64,000 nucleotides of DNA from Talinum fruticosum (Eukaryota; Streptophyta; Magnoliopsida; Caryophyllales; Talinaceae), in NCBI GenBank assembly GCA_021018815.1, contig JAITYX010000025.1:6944001-7008000 (forward strand). The letters run 5' to 3'. A program made the translations under genes and the position numbers. Below are positions 43,976-54,879 of this stretch, piece by piece. The notes beneath the pieces are model-generated. The model did not search any database, was not told the DNA's origin, and saw only the letters and a list, made by a program, of their open reading frames with translations. Positions within the stretch are counted from its first letter, which is position 1; each line of letters opens with the position of its first letter.

Positions 43976-44660
43976 AAGCACTTTAAGAACGTGTCTTTCA
44001 CTTGCGTTCCTCCTTATGATAAATAAATCATGGATGAACTCGCCATGATCAATATCCCTACTGGTATTCATTCAATGCCTGTTCAATAAGGGTATCATTT
44101 CGAGACACGTTCAAGATCCATCTCTATACTTCTTAAATGCTTGCTCCATTGGGGATCTACTTCTAATATCCACTCTAGACAATCGGCAGAAATAGAACTT
44201 TTGGGTGTGTCTACAAGTGCCAATAATTTCGAGAGGGTCCTCGGATATTCGGGCCATGACTTTATCCGATAAAGAGTTACAAACCCTTTGAACAATTGAA
44301 AGGTAGCTGGGTAGATGCGGTTCAATAAGGGTATCATTTGCTCTCTTCCCATCTGCCTTCACACACGGCAAGGGTAGTAGTAGTTACTATTTTGTTGGTT
44401 GAACGAGGCTTATGAAAGGGTGCTACGAGGTATTTATTTTAAACTGCGACACTTTCCACTACACAATGTACCAAACTACATTGTAACTGTGATTCTTGAT
44501 GTATTCCTCCCACCAAGAAGTCGGGTGATCAGCTACCACCATTTTTCATCTTCGCATGCGAAGTGAGTGGCTAAGTATGCATCAACTTTTGGAGGAGCCT
44601 GAATTAGATTTAGGTGCTCCATTAACCGGATCTACACATCACGGATGCAAAATCAAATAG
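43976..44660 (+). repeat. Second tandem unit of the Tat 3' part, internally deleted
   Basis: Starts at AGCACTTTAAGAACGTGTCTTTCACTTGC, matching 41325 onward (end of RNase H). At about 44085-44105 it jumps to the antisense-ORF region (matching 43400-43975), so integrase is missing from this unit. Confidence 0.75.
44095..44530 (-). pseudogene. Antisense ORF of Tat element, second copy
   Basis: The minus-strand open frame 44352-44095 has REQMIPLLNRIYPATFQLFKGFVTL, WPEYPRTLSKLLALVDTPKSS, DCLEWILEVDPQWSKHLRS and MDLERVS. Upstream (about 44520-44440), WWEEYIKNHSYNVVWYIV lies across a stop. It is better preserved than the first copy in the middle: one frame covers both halves. The N- and C-terminal ends are broken. 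Confidence 0.6.
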
Positions 44661-44889
44661 AATTGTCTAAGCACTTTAAGAACGTCTCTTTCACTTGCGT
44701 TCCTCCTTATGATAAATAATTCACGGATGAACTCGCCATGTTCACAGCCATGATCAATATCCCTACTAGTATTCATTCAATGCCCGTTCACATTGAGCGA
44801 CGGACTCACCCCGCACACATTTGTACATTATAAATGTCTAATATTTACCATACTAGTTGGTAACATGACATTTATAAATATCTCGTATA

Positions 44890-46090
44890 ATGAAGAAAAT
44901 CCCTTGGAGTCCACACCTAGAGTCGAATGAGCCATTTGGATGTTTGCTTGCCCAATTCTTCATCGGTCAAGGCCAACTGTACAAGAAAACCAATTTTGCG
45001 ATTAGCTTAATTTGTGTCAATCAACATGAAGCAAAGTCCATCATGAAAGAGATTCATAGTGGGGATTGTGGACCTTATATGAATCGTAAGATTTTGGTCT
45101 AGAAGGTTCGGAGACTCGGTTATTACTAGTCGACCATGAAAGCGGACTGCCATGATTTTGTTGGGAGGTGCCATAAATGTTAGGTGTATGCAAATTTAGA
45201 ACACCAACCGCCGTCATTTCTAACAACATTAGCTTTACCCCGGCCATTCTCGGTTTGGGCAATAGACATCATTGGCAAGGTGACCGCTAAAGGAAAAAGG
45301 GGTCATCAATTCGTGTTAGTAGCAATTGACTACTTCACAAAATGGGTAGAGGTGGCGTCTTATGCAACTTTGACATTGAAACAGGTAATTAAATTCATTA
45401 CCCCGAAATATCATATGTCGTTATATTGTCGTAGATTTGTTGGATAAGTACAAAATCACACATCATAAATCTTCCCTGTATCACCCTAAGACCAATGGAG
45501 CAGATTGAGGCTGCTAATAAAAATATTCATAAAATAGTCGAGAAGATGGTAGTTACTTATCGGGATGGGCCTAACAAGTCTGTCTTTTGCTTTGTGGGGT
45601 TATAGGACTTCTATTAGAGCCTCTACGGGAGCAACGCCTTACTCTCTACTTTATGGCATGGAAGCTGTCCTTCCTAGTTAAATGGCTATTCCTTCATTGA
45701 TGATAATTGCTGAGAGCGAGATTCCAGATAGCGAGAATGGGCCAAAGCGCACTATGAAGAGTTAATGCTTGTTCGGTGAAAGACGCTTTAATGCCCTACA
45801 TGTTGAAATATACCAGGCACATATATCTAAGGAATTTAAGAAGGAAGTTAAGCCTCGAAAAGTACAAATTGGAGATTTGGTCCTTAAGGAGAGAAGAGCT
45901 AAAATTTAAGACCCACGAGGGAAAAATTTAAGACCCACGAGGGAAATTTAAGCCCAATTGGCAAGGTCCGTTTGTACTTAGTGAGATCTTACTCGGCGGA
46001 GCATTAAAATTAACTGATTTGGATGAGGAAGACATTTTCCAGTACACAAACATAGATAAGTCGAAGAATTATTATGTCTAGTACGACCCT
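44890..46090 (+). pseudogene. pol: Tat integrase, second copy
   Basis: Same domain text as 41560-42750: CLLAQFFIGQGQLYKKTNFAISLICVNQHEAKSIMKEIHSGDCGPYMN (44929-45087), then NLEHQPPSFLTTLALPRPFSVWAIDIIGKVTAKGKRGHQFVLVAIDYFTKWVEVASYATL (45193-45372), better preserved than the first copy over the core. After about 45420 a deletion removes the second catalytic region. The C-terminal part continues to about 46080 (QYTNID-like text). The segment AAATTTAAGACCCACGAGGG is directly duplicated at about 45902-45950. Confidence 0.78.
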
Positions 46091-46519
46091 AGGCAGTATG
46101 TCGAGCCCAGCCCAACTAGGCCACGATTTGGCGGGCGCCGGCCACCTCCCGGATAATGGTGGGCTAGCCGGGCCAAGGTTTTTCTTTTGACTCTGTAATT
46201 CATTTTCAACTATAAGATTAGATGGTTCTCTTATATATTTTCGTGGCGGTCCAATTAAGCGGTCCATTCATGTCTTTTATTTATTTTAAGGCCGATCGAA
46301 ACGAGCGGTCATGTTTATTTATTTTTACCTCTAGGTGAGCAATAATATATTAAACTATAGAATAATTCTTAGTTTTATTAAATAATAACTAAGCCTACTA
46401 CTTACCTTAATACATAGCCAATAAAGGGAAATCATTGAAAGTACACTACTTTTAAAATACTAATAATATTATTGTAAAGAGGCGTAATTTAACCTCATTT
46501 TCTTTTATTTTATCTTAAG

Positions 46520-46799
46520 TTTGATCCTAAGAGTCCTAGCCCTAGTTTATCTTTACTTTCTTTCCGTTAGGGTCACTAGGCTCAGCTTCCTTATCCCGGC
46601 TGCATTCCTTCGAGTTTTCAATTATGTCGGCTTTCGTTTCTTCCGCTTCTTTGGGTTTAGTTTCTCTTCGACGGACACGTTTAGCCAAACGAGAGTTTAT
46701 TTCACAAATTTGGAGAGGGCAGCATCGGGGACAACTCCTTCAAGATCCATCTCCGTACTTCTTAAATGCTTGCTCCATTGGGGATCTATGTCTAATTTC
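46520..46799 (-). pseudogene. Antisense ORF of Tat element, third copy, C-terminal part only
   Basis: Minus strand: DPQWSKHLRSTEMDLEGVVPDAALSKFVK (about 46785-46700), then a Lys/Arg-rich end (KLNPKKRKKRK). The N-terminal part is missing because A2 starts at 46800. Confidence 0.55.
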
Positions 46800-48374
46800 C
46801 GAAGACTCGGACTTTCACGTTCTCGTTTCGAGTTCCATCGAGGAATCGGGTATAAGACTTCATCTCTTGTAAGGTTTTGACTTCAAGACGTGCCATGCAT
46901 CTTGGAAACTTTTCCGAGTGATATAACAATTCTTCCGAGTGTTATAGTATCTATTATGTCTGTTCTCACCGACTCGATTGAATCGGATAGCATAATTCTA
47001 TATGCTACTTCTCACTCGGTTCCGAGTCACCCAACTCTCGGATATATCGCATGATTCAAACACTATCGTTTTCACTGAATAAACTCGGATATGACGTCAT
47101 GATTCGAAATTACTTTGTTCCAAGTTAGCATATTTTATTTGAATTTTGTTTAGTCTAGATCAAGTCTCGTTTACTCGATATTCTTTATCTAACTTAATTG
47201 CCTTCTAGATTGACTAAGATGGATTTTGAGTTTGATGGATATTAGACTCGTAAAATTCCTTTTCTTTTCGACTCGGATAATTAGTCACTTAATTATAATA
47301 TTATCTCGTGTCTAATCTTGGACCAAAGTATTTTATACTTTGAGAACCAAATTGGTTTACTTTTTGTAGGTTATTCAAACGAGGCTATCCTAAATTTGAA
47401 TTACAAAAGTAACCGGCTTCAAAACGTCAAATCACCAGCAGACAAGGATTTTTCCACCTCTGGCCTAGCCCTAGACACCGTGTCGTGGTTGTCTGTTTCC
47501 AAAACTGGAAATTTGCAACACCAAGCTCAACGGTGGTTTCCATCTTATTTTTCAAGACACTACCAAGTGGTTTTGGGACTTCCAAAGGAGTCAAGAACCG
47601 TTGCTCAACGTTCATATCTCAATGGATATTTTCCGAGTGACTCGGAAAATGCTTTACAACGGTAACAAAGGACTTCCAGTCAGAAGATGGACACAACGGC
47701 TAAGCTGCTTGGTCATCTATATAAATAGAAGCCAACTTTCAAGACTTGAAGATTGTCGAATCTATTGTTAATATACGTACTTGATTAAAAGTCATTGTAT
47801 TCATTCTCAATCCTCTACTTACAACTCCAACTCCGTATTTCATAACTTTCTGAGTTATAAGGTCTTGTACTTAGTTACAAACACTTTCTTTCTTACTTTC
47901 TAAGTAAGGTCCCTTGACTGAGCTGGAAAGGCTAACTCAGCTCAATTGTCCGTAACTATAAGGGTTATCTCGGTTAGGAAGAACTAGATAAGATAAGGGA
48001 CTTTCTAAGTCTAGGAAAACGTGTAAGAAGTTGTTTAAGGGAGCAACTTAGGTAAAGTCAGTCTCACTGTATTTTATGGACTCAAAATAGTGGGTTTGAC
48101 TTCGTGCTTGGATTAGCACGGTCCGTGGTTTTCTGCCCTGGAGGGTTTCCACGTGCTTTTGTGTTATTAATTTTCTGAGTACACTCTAGACTCAAACAGC
48201 TTCTGTTTAATCTATTTCTTCACTCTTCACTGAATTCCGAGTTAGTGCTTTTCCGAGCTCACCCCTGCTATTGCTCACCTCGGATTCACATCTATATTAA
48301 ATTTCAAGCAAATTTCATCATCACCCTATTCACCCCCTCTAGGGTGACTTAGCCTCTCCCTGAGCAAACCTTCA
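46800..48374 (+). repeat. 5' LTR of copia A2
   Basis: Begins (C)GAAGACTCGGACTTTC; the expected first T reads C. Ends AAACCTTCA before the PBS. It is clearly the most diverged of the A-type LTRs in the first 500 bp. Confidence 0.85.
47720..47728 (+). promoter_or_regulatory. LTR TATA box (A2)
   Basis: TATAAATAG followed by AAGCC, within TATATAAATAG. Confidence 0.65.
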
Positions 48375-48375
48375 A

Positions 48376-48389
48376 TTGGTATCAAAGCC
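48376..48389 (+). other. Primer-binding site, Met-tRNA type (A2)
   Basis: TTGGTATCAAAGCC, one base from the canonical TTGGTATCAGAGCC, one base after the LTR end. Confidence 0.82.
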
Positions 48390-48435
48390 TAGCCTTTTAG
48401 AGAAGGATCTAACCATCCAAAGGTCTAAAGATTAA

Positions 48436-50484
48436 ATGGCTCGGAACAACGGAGAGTTCGATGAAGTAAGATCTTCCAACAGACCACCAAAGTTCAAAGG
48501 ATCCAACTTCGTGCACTCTGGAAGAAACTCATGGAATGTTTCCTCCTGGATCATGATGAAGATGTCTGGAACATCATACAAGAAGGAAACTACCTTCCCA
48601 TGAAGACAGAAGAAACAAGAATTGTGCCCAAAACAAAGGCTGAGTTCACAGTGATGAAGCTGAAAAGTTCATAAAGAACTTCAAGGCAATGAACATTCTT
48701 ATGTGCGCCATCAGCTCGAAAGAATACAACCGAGTGCTCGCTTGTGATATAGCCAAAGAAGTGTAGGACACCCTGGTCAACAGCTTATGAAGGTACAAGC
48801 TAGGTCAGACAAGCGAAGATAAGCCAATATCTTCATAAATACGAGCTATTCAAGATGGAGCTAGATGAAAACATCACTCGGATGTTCATTCGATTTACAG
48901 AGATTACCAACAATCTCAAATCTCTGGGTAAAAAGATCTCACACGAGGAAATGTGCAGAAAGATACTCGAAGCCTACCCAAGAAATGATGGGGTCCCAAG
49001 GTGACGGCTATCGAAGAGGCTCGGAACTTGTCTCTACTAAAGCCGGACGAACTCATTGGGAAGCTTCTCACCCATGAGATCCACCTGGAAGAGGAGGACG
49101 CGAAGTCAACACCAAGAAGAACATTGCGTTGAAAGCCTCGAAACCAGAGAAGCAGATCTGAGTTCATTTGACTCAGAAGAGGATCCCATGGCACTTATTG
49201 CTAGAGGCTTCAACAGAATGATGAATCACAAGAGATGGGATAAGAAGCCAAAAGAAGAGTTCTATAAGAAAGACAAGAAGGATAGAAAAGGTAAATACTC
49301 TTCTCCTTCAAAGTTATCTTTGACTAAGAACTCTGGATGCTTTAAATGAGGCAGCAAGGAGCACATAGTCAAAGATTGTCCAAAGAGAAAATGGGACAGA
49401 AAGAAGAAAAAGGCTATGATGGCCACATGGATGACGAGGACTCATCGGAAGATGACGAGGACTCAAATGACTCAAAGTGTCCGATGACACTTTCGACTCG
49501 AAGTGGAAACAGAGTTGGACTCGGATCAATTAGATAATGAGGGGCTAATCCTCAAGAGATAATTGAGTACTTTCTCAAATTCTCTAAAGCTGATTTAGCT
49601 AAGTATATTTTCACTTTGGAAGAAAAGTCCAATTCGATTCTTCGCACTTTAAAGAACAACTTGAGTCAATTTCCACTGAGAGCATTTCTTTAAAAGCTGA
49701 GTTGGAAAAGCTGAGACTCACACTCGGTGAACTCAAGACTACTGCTAAAACTCAATGAGACTGAGTCCGAGTTACTCGAAGAGAAAATGAGCAGCTAAAG
49801 CAAAAGCTCAATGAGTCTCAAGATCTTGTTTTAAAATTTACTCATGGTTAGAAAAACCTTGACATGCTCTTGGGATCTCAATGTGTCTCCTTCAGAAAGG
49901 AAGGTCTTGGTTTTAACAAAGAGGAGGAATCCAATTCCTACTCGGAGCTTTTCAAAAAGGATTCCAAAACTGTAAAGTTCAAGAAAGCTGAGCACAGTCC
50001 CACTCATAAAAATGAAAGAAGGATCGAGCCCGGACCAATTCATAGGAGAAAACCATCTCCATCATTTTCCAAAAGAAAAACCCTTCAAAAGAAAGAGGCA
50101 TAAACTCAATTCTCTAAACAGAAGACTCAGAATCAGACAAGACCTAAAGTCATTCAAATCTGGGTTCGAAAAACCTTCTTTCTCGAAAAGGACCACGAGT
50201 AAAGGGTGTTACTTGGGTTCGTTAGAGGAAGTGAGAAGGGTTAGTTTGTTTCTATCTTGCAGGCTACTCGAGAAAAGACCAAAAGGGCATTGGTACCTTG
50301 ACAGTGGATGTTCACGCCATATGTCGGGAGACTCGGGACTCTTTTCCGAGTTAAAAGAGCTCAAAGGAGGAAAAGTCACTTTTGGAGATGACCGCAAAGG
50401 CAAGATAATTGGGATAGGCAAGATTGGAAAGGGAAGCAATCTGGTCAGCCCGAGTTTACCTTGTCAAAGAATTAAAGTACAACC
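48436..50484 (+). pseudogene. gag: copia A2 gag and start of protease, frameshifted
   Basis: The ATG at 48436 gives MARNNGEFDEVRSSN. The gag core runs 48500-49140, with LMECFLLDHDEDVWNII, ENITRMFIRFTEITNNLKSLGKKISHEEMC and KPDELIGKLLTHEIHLEEED. The zinc knuckle (about 49337-49378) has its second cysteine changed to a stop (CFK-stop-GSKEHIVKDC), so RNA binding would be lost. The acidic/Lys-rich segment and coiled-coil (49560-49850) follow. The protease active site LDSGCSRHMSGD is at about 50298-50333, and protease body continues to about 50484, where the sequence jumps to an LTR. Confidence 0.82.
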
Positions 50485-51115
50485 TATTGTTAATACATAT
50501 ACTTGAGCAAAGTTGTTGTATTTATTCTCAATCTTCTACTTACAACTCCCACTCCGTAATCGATTATATTCCGAGTTGTAAGGTCTTGTACTTAGTTACA
50601 AACACTCTCTTTCTTATTGTCTAAGTAAGGTCCCTTGATTGAGCTGTAAGGGTTAATTCGGCTCGATTGTCCCTAGCTGTAAGGGTTATGTCAGCTAGGA
50701 AGTACTAGATCGGATAAGGGAATTTCGAGTCTAGGAAAAACTTGTAAAGAGTTGTAAAAGGGAGCAACTCGGGTTCGATCAGTCTACGGTATTTTGTGGA
50801 CTCAAAATAGTGGATTTGACTTCGTGCTTGGATTAGCACGGTCCGTGGTTTTTGCCCCGGGAGGGTTTCCACGTACTTTTTGTGTTTTCACATTCCGAGT
50901 ACATTCTAGACTCAAACATATTCAAAGTTTTCGCTTTATCTCGCTTCTTTATTGTTTACTCGCAATTCTCGGTACATACTTTTTGACCCCATTTCGAATC
51001 GGAATCTTCCTCTCGTCTCGTGCCTTTATAAAAAATGTTTGATTTTTAGAAAAATCTTCCACTACCCTATTCACACCCCTCTAGGGTGATTCGGTCTCTC
51101 CCGAGTAAACCTTCA
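50485..51115 (+). repeat. Partial LTR (3' 630 bp) inside A2
   Basis: Starts in the middle of the LTR at TATTGTTAATACATATACTTGAG (equivalent to about 47763) and runs to the LTR end CTTCA at 51115. It lacks the promoter. No PBS follows; instead RNase H coding starts at once. Confidence 0.85.
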
Positions 51116-51528
51116 AGCACTTCGGGGAGTGCCAATTTCTAGGTCAATCCTTAATATCTTGGCACTCAAAGAAGCAAAGTTCGGTAGCTCTATCGACTGC
51201 CAAAGCTGAGTATATTGCAGCTGGAGCATGTTGTGCTCGAGATTCTATGGATAAAACAACACTTGAAGGACCTTGGACTTTCTTTCAAATCAGTACCAAT
51301 CAAGTGTGATAATCGAGTGCAATCAACATCACCAAAAATCCAGTTCAGCACTCAAAGACGAAACATATTGAGGTCGGGTAGCATTTCTTAAGAGACCATT
51401 ATGAGAAAGGTGACATTATACTCGAATTCATTCCTACAAATCATCAATTGGCTGATATCTATACCAAACCACTTAGTGAGGATCGGTTTTGCTTCATTAG
51501 GAATGAGCTTGGTATGCTAAATGCATAA
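51116..51528 (+). pseudogene. pol: copia RNase H C-terminal fragment (A2)
   Basis: Begins within STSGECQFLGQSLISWHSKKQ and reads VALSTAKAEYIAAGACCARDSMD with a slip, then SFKSVPIKCDN, FIPTNHQLADIYTKPLSEDRFCFIRNELGMLNA and stop at 51526-51528. It is only the last 140 codons of pol. Frame slips lie near 51238 and 51320. Confidence 0.85.
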
Positions 51529-51925
51529 TTATGTGCTTTCTATGTAAAAATCTCATTGCATGATTATATATTATGTGTTTACATTTCATTAATGATCATT
51601 AGTTCGAGTTGACTTAGTGATACTAAGCCGATAGTTATTATTTGTTTCCAGTTTTGATTCACTCGAAACCGAGCTGAGTCGGACTCGGACCTTAAGAAAA
51701 ATGGACATCAAACTTCGAAACCATCTCTAGATAAGTGGAGAATTTCAGAATTTGTTTTCAAAATATTTCTTCTCCTTTTTCTCTCTTACGTGCCTTGATC
51801 GGACAACTAGCCGTTGAGAGACAAATCGTTGGAATTCTAACCGTTGAGGAGAGAACTATCACACTGGTAAGAGGTGACTACTGAAAAGGCTGAGTCGAAC
51901 GGATACTGAAGGTCGTTTATTTTCC

Positions 51926-51934
51926 TATAAATAG
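51926..51934 (+). promoter_or_regulatory. Internal TATA box (A2)
   Basis: TATAAATAG followed by CGCCTATTC, 288 bp upstream of the third-ORF ATG. Confidence 0.55.
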
Positions 51935-51971
51935 CGCCTATTCTCCTTCATTTCTTTACTTTACTTCTCGC

Positions 51972-51974
<3 letters not shown>

Positions 51975-52012
<38 letters not shown>
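51975..52012 (+). repeat. (CT)19 microsatellite
   Basis: Nineteen uninterrupted CT units in the leader downstream of the internal TATA box. A3 has only a short CT run there (about 60240-60250). Confidence 0.95.
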
Positions 52013-52016
<4 letters not shown>

Positions 52017-52213
52017 ATCAAATCCTCGTGATCAAGTGCTCGGTGATTAAAGCGACACCCTGTGTTCTCAAGCTTCGTGAAGATCATCTCAAGTAAGCTC
52101 CGTCGCTCTCGAAACTCTTTTCTCTTCTAATTTTTCCTTTTATCTTTCACTCTCTTCGAGTCTTCCTCTCTTCTACTTTCTCTCAAGTTTATCTTCTCTC
52201 TTTTCTCATCAAA

Positions 52214-53226
52214 ATGCCGAAAAGAGGTTCTCACCCTGACTTTCTTGGTTCCGCCACTAAGAAATCTCGCACCAAGAGCCAAAAAGGCCCTCAAACTCTA
52301 AATCCCTTGTCACCCGAGCACCTTGCTGTTGGATGATAAATTCTTTCCAACCATCCAATTTTCGTGGTTGTCTCACATTCAAATGATTGGGGTTTATAAC
52401 TTTCTTTGCTTCAGCGAGTTTATCTATCTCGAACTCACTTATGAGTTTTACACTCATCTTTCCTGTAGTGAAGGTATTCGACCTCCGGGGTTCGAACATC
52501 ACCTGTTCGAATCAACACTTCCCTCCTCCATCCTCTCGTTCAAGGTCTCTTCCCTCTTCTTGAACAGCAACCCAATTCCTTTCAATGAGGTCGTCGACGA
52601 CTTCTTTGAAAAGTATGCCAAAGAGTTACCTGGGTCATGCAAAAATTTTTACGTGACTCGGCTAAAGTCGAAGCACGTCTTACGTGTTTTTGCTTGATGA
52701 GAACTTTCTTCTCACATCACTCTAGCAAGGAGGACCCCAACTCAAAGCACCTAAAAGCACTTTTTGACATTCTAGCGGGCTACAAAGTAGACCTCTTTCC
52801 TGCTATTATTGAGCAAATGGCAGCTGTGCCGGCTCAAACTTAGACCAAGAAGAACACCCCTCTTCCCTTTGGTGCTCCTCTCACCCTTAATTTCGAACAA
52901 TTCAAAGTTCCTCTTCCCTCGGATCTAACCGCAGTTTCGAGGATGCTCTTGTCGTGGGAAAAAGGAACTTCTAGTGTATGGATACTGGAAAACCGAACCT
53001 GGTGTCTTGGTTCACAGCTCGAGCTGAGGCCATGTTCTTCACCTCGGACTCGGAAAGATGCCCCTCTTTCTCTTCTTGCTCCACTGGAGGTGCCTCCACC
53101 TCAGGTGCTTCTAAACACTCTCTTCCATTTTGCCCACAGACTTTCATGGACAAAATTTCCTCGTAGCCTAGGAATTCAAGGACCTCCTCCGGTCATTCAA
53201 GACTGTCTTCTAGTCTATGACCATCC
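52214..53226 (+). pseudogene. Third ORF of copia A2, start MPKRG, 3' end lost
   Basis: Starts MPKRGSHPDFLGSATKKSRT and stays close to A1 and A3. Following pieces: LLDDKFFPTIQFSWLSHIQMIGVYNFLCFSEFIYLELTYEFYTHL (52326-52460), FEVSSLFLNSNPIPF then EVVDDFFEKYAKELP (52545-52630), LRTFFSHHSSKEDPNSKHLKALFDILAGYKVDLFPAIIEQMAAVPAQT (52700-52840), and a Ser/Pro-rich region to 53160. At 53226 it runs straight into the LTR, so the coiled-coil tail, 3' untranslated region and PPT are deleted. This is the best copy for the N-terminal half. Confidence 0.6.
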
Positions 53227-53227
53227 A

Positions 53228-54819
53228 TGAAGACTCGGACACCGCTCAATACTTTTAGGAGTTGTATAAAAGGAATCAGGTATAATAATCTCGTACTTAT
53301 AGAGTTTTGATTCCAAGGCATTCTCTCGTTTGCTAGAAACTTTTCCGAGTGATACGGTATCTTATCTAAGTGATACAGCTTTTACTTCATGTATTTCTTG
53401 CTTATCCTTGAGTGACTCGGAAAATTGATATGGGTATCTCACTCGGTTCCGAGTCCCTCATCACTCGATTTATCGCATATTGAATAGACTAGTATTTTAT
53501 CTTTCCTCACTCGGATCCGACTTCCGGTTATAAGTTCTATGTTGTTATAGTCGGTATTTCTAGTCTGTTTCATGCTTAGTCTATATCAAGTTACTTCACT
53601 CGATATTCTTTATATAACTTGATTTTTCGCTTAGACTTAGTCAGATGGAATTTTGAGCTATATGGATATTAGACTCAGAAAATTCCATTTCGTTTCGACT
53701 CGGATAATCGGTTGTTTAATTATCTTAATAGTTTTATTATCTCGTGTCTAATCTTGGACCAAAGTATTTTATACTTTGAGAACCAAAATTGATTTACTTT
53801 TGTAGGTTACTCAAACGAGGATACATTTTTCAAATTACAAAAGTAATCGGCTTCGAACGTCAAATCACCAACGAGACATGGCTTTTCACCTTCTCTCGCT
53901 CTAGTCCCGTAAGATTGTGTCGGAGCCGTCTGTTTTCAAATCTGGATAACTGGAACGCTAAGCTTAACGGTGGTTTCCACCTTATCCTTAAAGACACCAC
54001 CAAGTGGTTTTGGGACTTCTAAGAGAGTTAAACCGTTGTCTAACGTTCACATTACAACGGATACTTTCGAGTGGCTCGTAAAGCTTCGTCAAGTGTCACA
54101 AAGGACTCTTAGTCAGCAGATGAAGATAACGGCTACTCGCTCGGTCATCTATAAATAGAAGCCACCTCACAAAACTTGTAGATTGCCGAAATTATTGTTA
54201 ATACACATACTTGAGCAAAGTCATTGTATTTACTCTCAATCTTCTACTCACAACTCCTACTCTGTAATTCATTATTCTCCGAGTTGTAAGGTCTTGTACT
54301 CGATTACAAACACTTTCGACATTCCCTGTAAGGTCCCTTGACTATGCTTGTAAGGGTTAACTCAGCTTAGTTGTCCCTAACTGTAAGGGTTATCTCGGCT
54401 AGGAAGTACTAGATCGGATAAGTGAAGTTCTAAGTCTAGGAAAACTTGTATAGAGTTGTCTAAGGGAGCAACTTGGGTTCAGTCAGTTCATGGTATTTTG
54501 TGGACTCAAAATAGTGGATTTGACTTCGTGCTTGTACTAGCACGGTCCATGGTTTTTGCCCCAGACGAGGTTTCCACGTAATCTTTAAGTGTTATCTTTT
54601 TGAGTTCATTCTAGACTCGGACAGCTTTACAGCTCTTGCTTATCTTGCTTATCCATTCGTGATAGCATTTCCGAGTCCAAACTTTTCGACCCTGCCGATA
54701 GACTCGTAACTCGCTTCTATCTTGTCTTTGACAAAAGAGCTAAAGTTTCCAGGAAAACTTCCATCACCCAATTCAGCCCCCTCTAGGGTGACTCGAGACT
54801 CTCCCCGAGGGAACCTTCA
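53228..54819 (+). repeat. LTR shared by copia A2 (3') and A3 (5')
   Basis: TGAAGACTCGGAC to GAACCTTCA, 1592 bp, followed by a PBS. Very close to 62467 onward, much less close to 46800-48374. It therefore pairs with the right-hand LTR as the 5' LTR of A3. Confidence 0.9.
54150..54158 (+). promoter_or_regulatory. LTR TATA box (A3 5' LTR)
   Basis: TATAAATAG followed by AAGCC. Confidence 0.65.
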
Positions 54820-54820
54820 C

Positions 54821-54834
54821 TTGGTATCAAAGCC
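54821..54834 (+). other. Primer-binding site, Met-tRNA type (A3)
   Basis: TTGGTATCAAAGCC, one base after the LTR end. Confidence 0.82.
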
Positions 54835-54879
54835 TAGCCTTTCAGAAAGGATCTATCTATCCAAAGGTCTAAAGATCAA

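Larger units (their letters stand above)
35856..46799 (+). mobile_element. Tat-type Ty3/gypsy element, decayed, 3' part triplicated
   Basis: Order: leader with 44-bp repeats, gag (36751-37660), protease (about 38300-38840), RT (about 40190-40620), RNase H (40630-40800), a second RNase H (about 41030-41250), integrase (41560-42750), and an antisense ORF (about 43870-43280, minus). The second RNase H is diagnostic of the Tat lineage. A unit containing the end of RNase H, integrase and the antisense ORF then recurs at 43976-44660 (shortened) and 44661-46799. No LTR was identified. The left edge abuts the B LTR and the right edge is cut by copia A2. Confidence 0.8.
44661..46799 (+). repeat. Third tandem unit of the Tat 3' part
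   Basis: Repeats 41325 to about 43475 in the same order, with similar but not identical sequence. It is cut by the copia A2 LTR at 46800. Confidence 0.8.
51529..52213 (+). promoter_or_regulatory. Spacer with internal promoter-like region (A2)
   Basis: Equivalent to 8293-8926. TATA at 51926, then a (CT)19 run and a long pyrimidine-rich leader (52085-52210) before the ATG. Confidence 0.5.
46800..54819 (+). mobile_element. SIRE-like copia copy A2, rearranged
   Basis: 5' LTR (46800-48374), PBS, gag to protease (48436-50484), then a sudden jump into the second part of an LTR (50485-51115), then the end of RNase H (51116-51528), third ORF (52214-53226) and an LTR (53228-54819) shared with A3. Most of pol is missing. 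The break between protease and LTR, and between LTR end and RNase H, shows at least two deletions or recombinations. The sequence left of 46800 is Tat. Confidence 0.8.
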
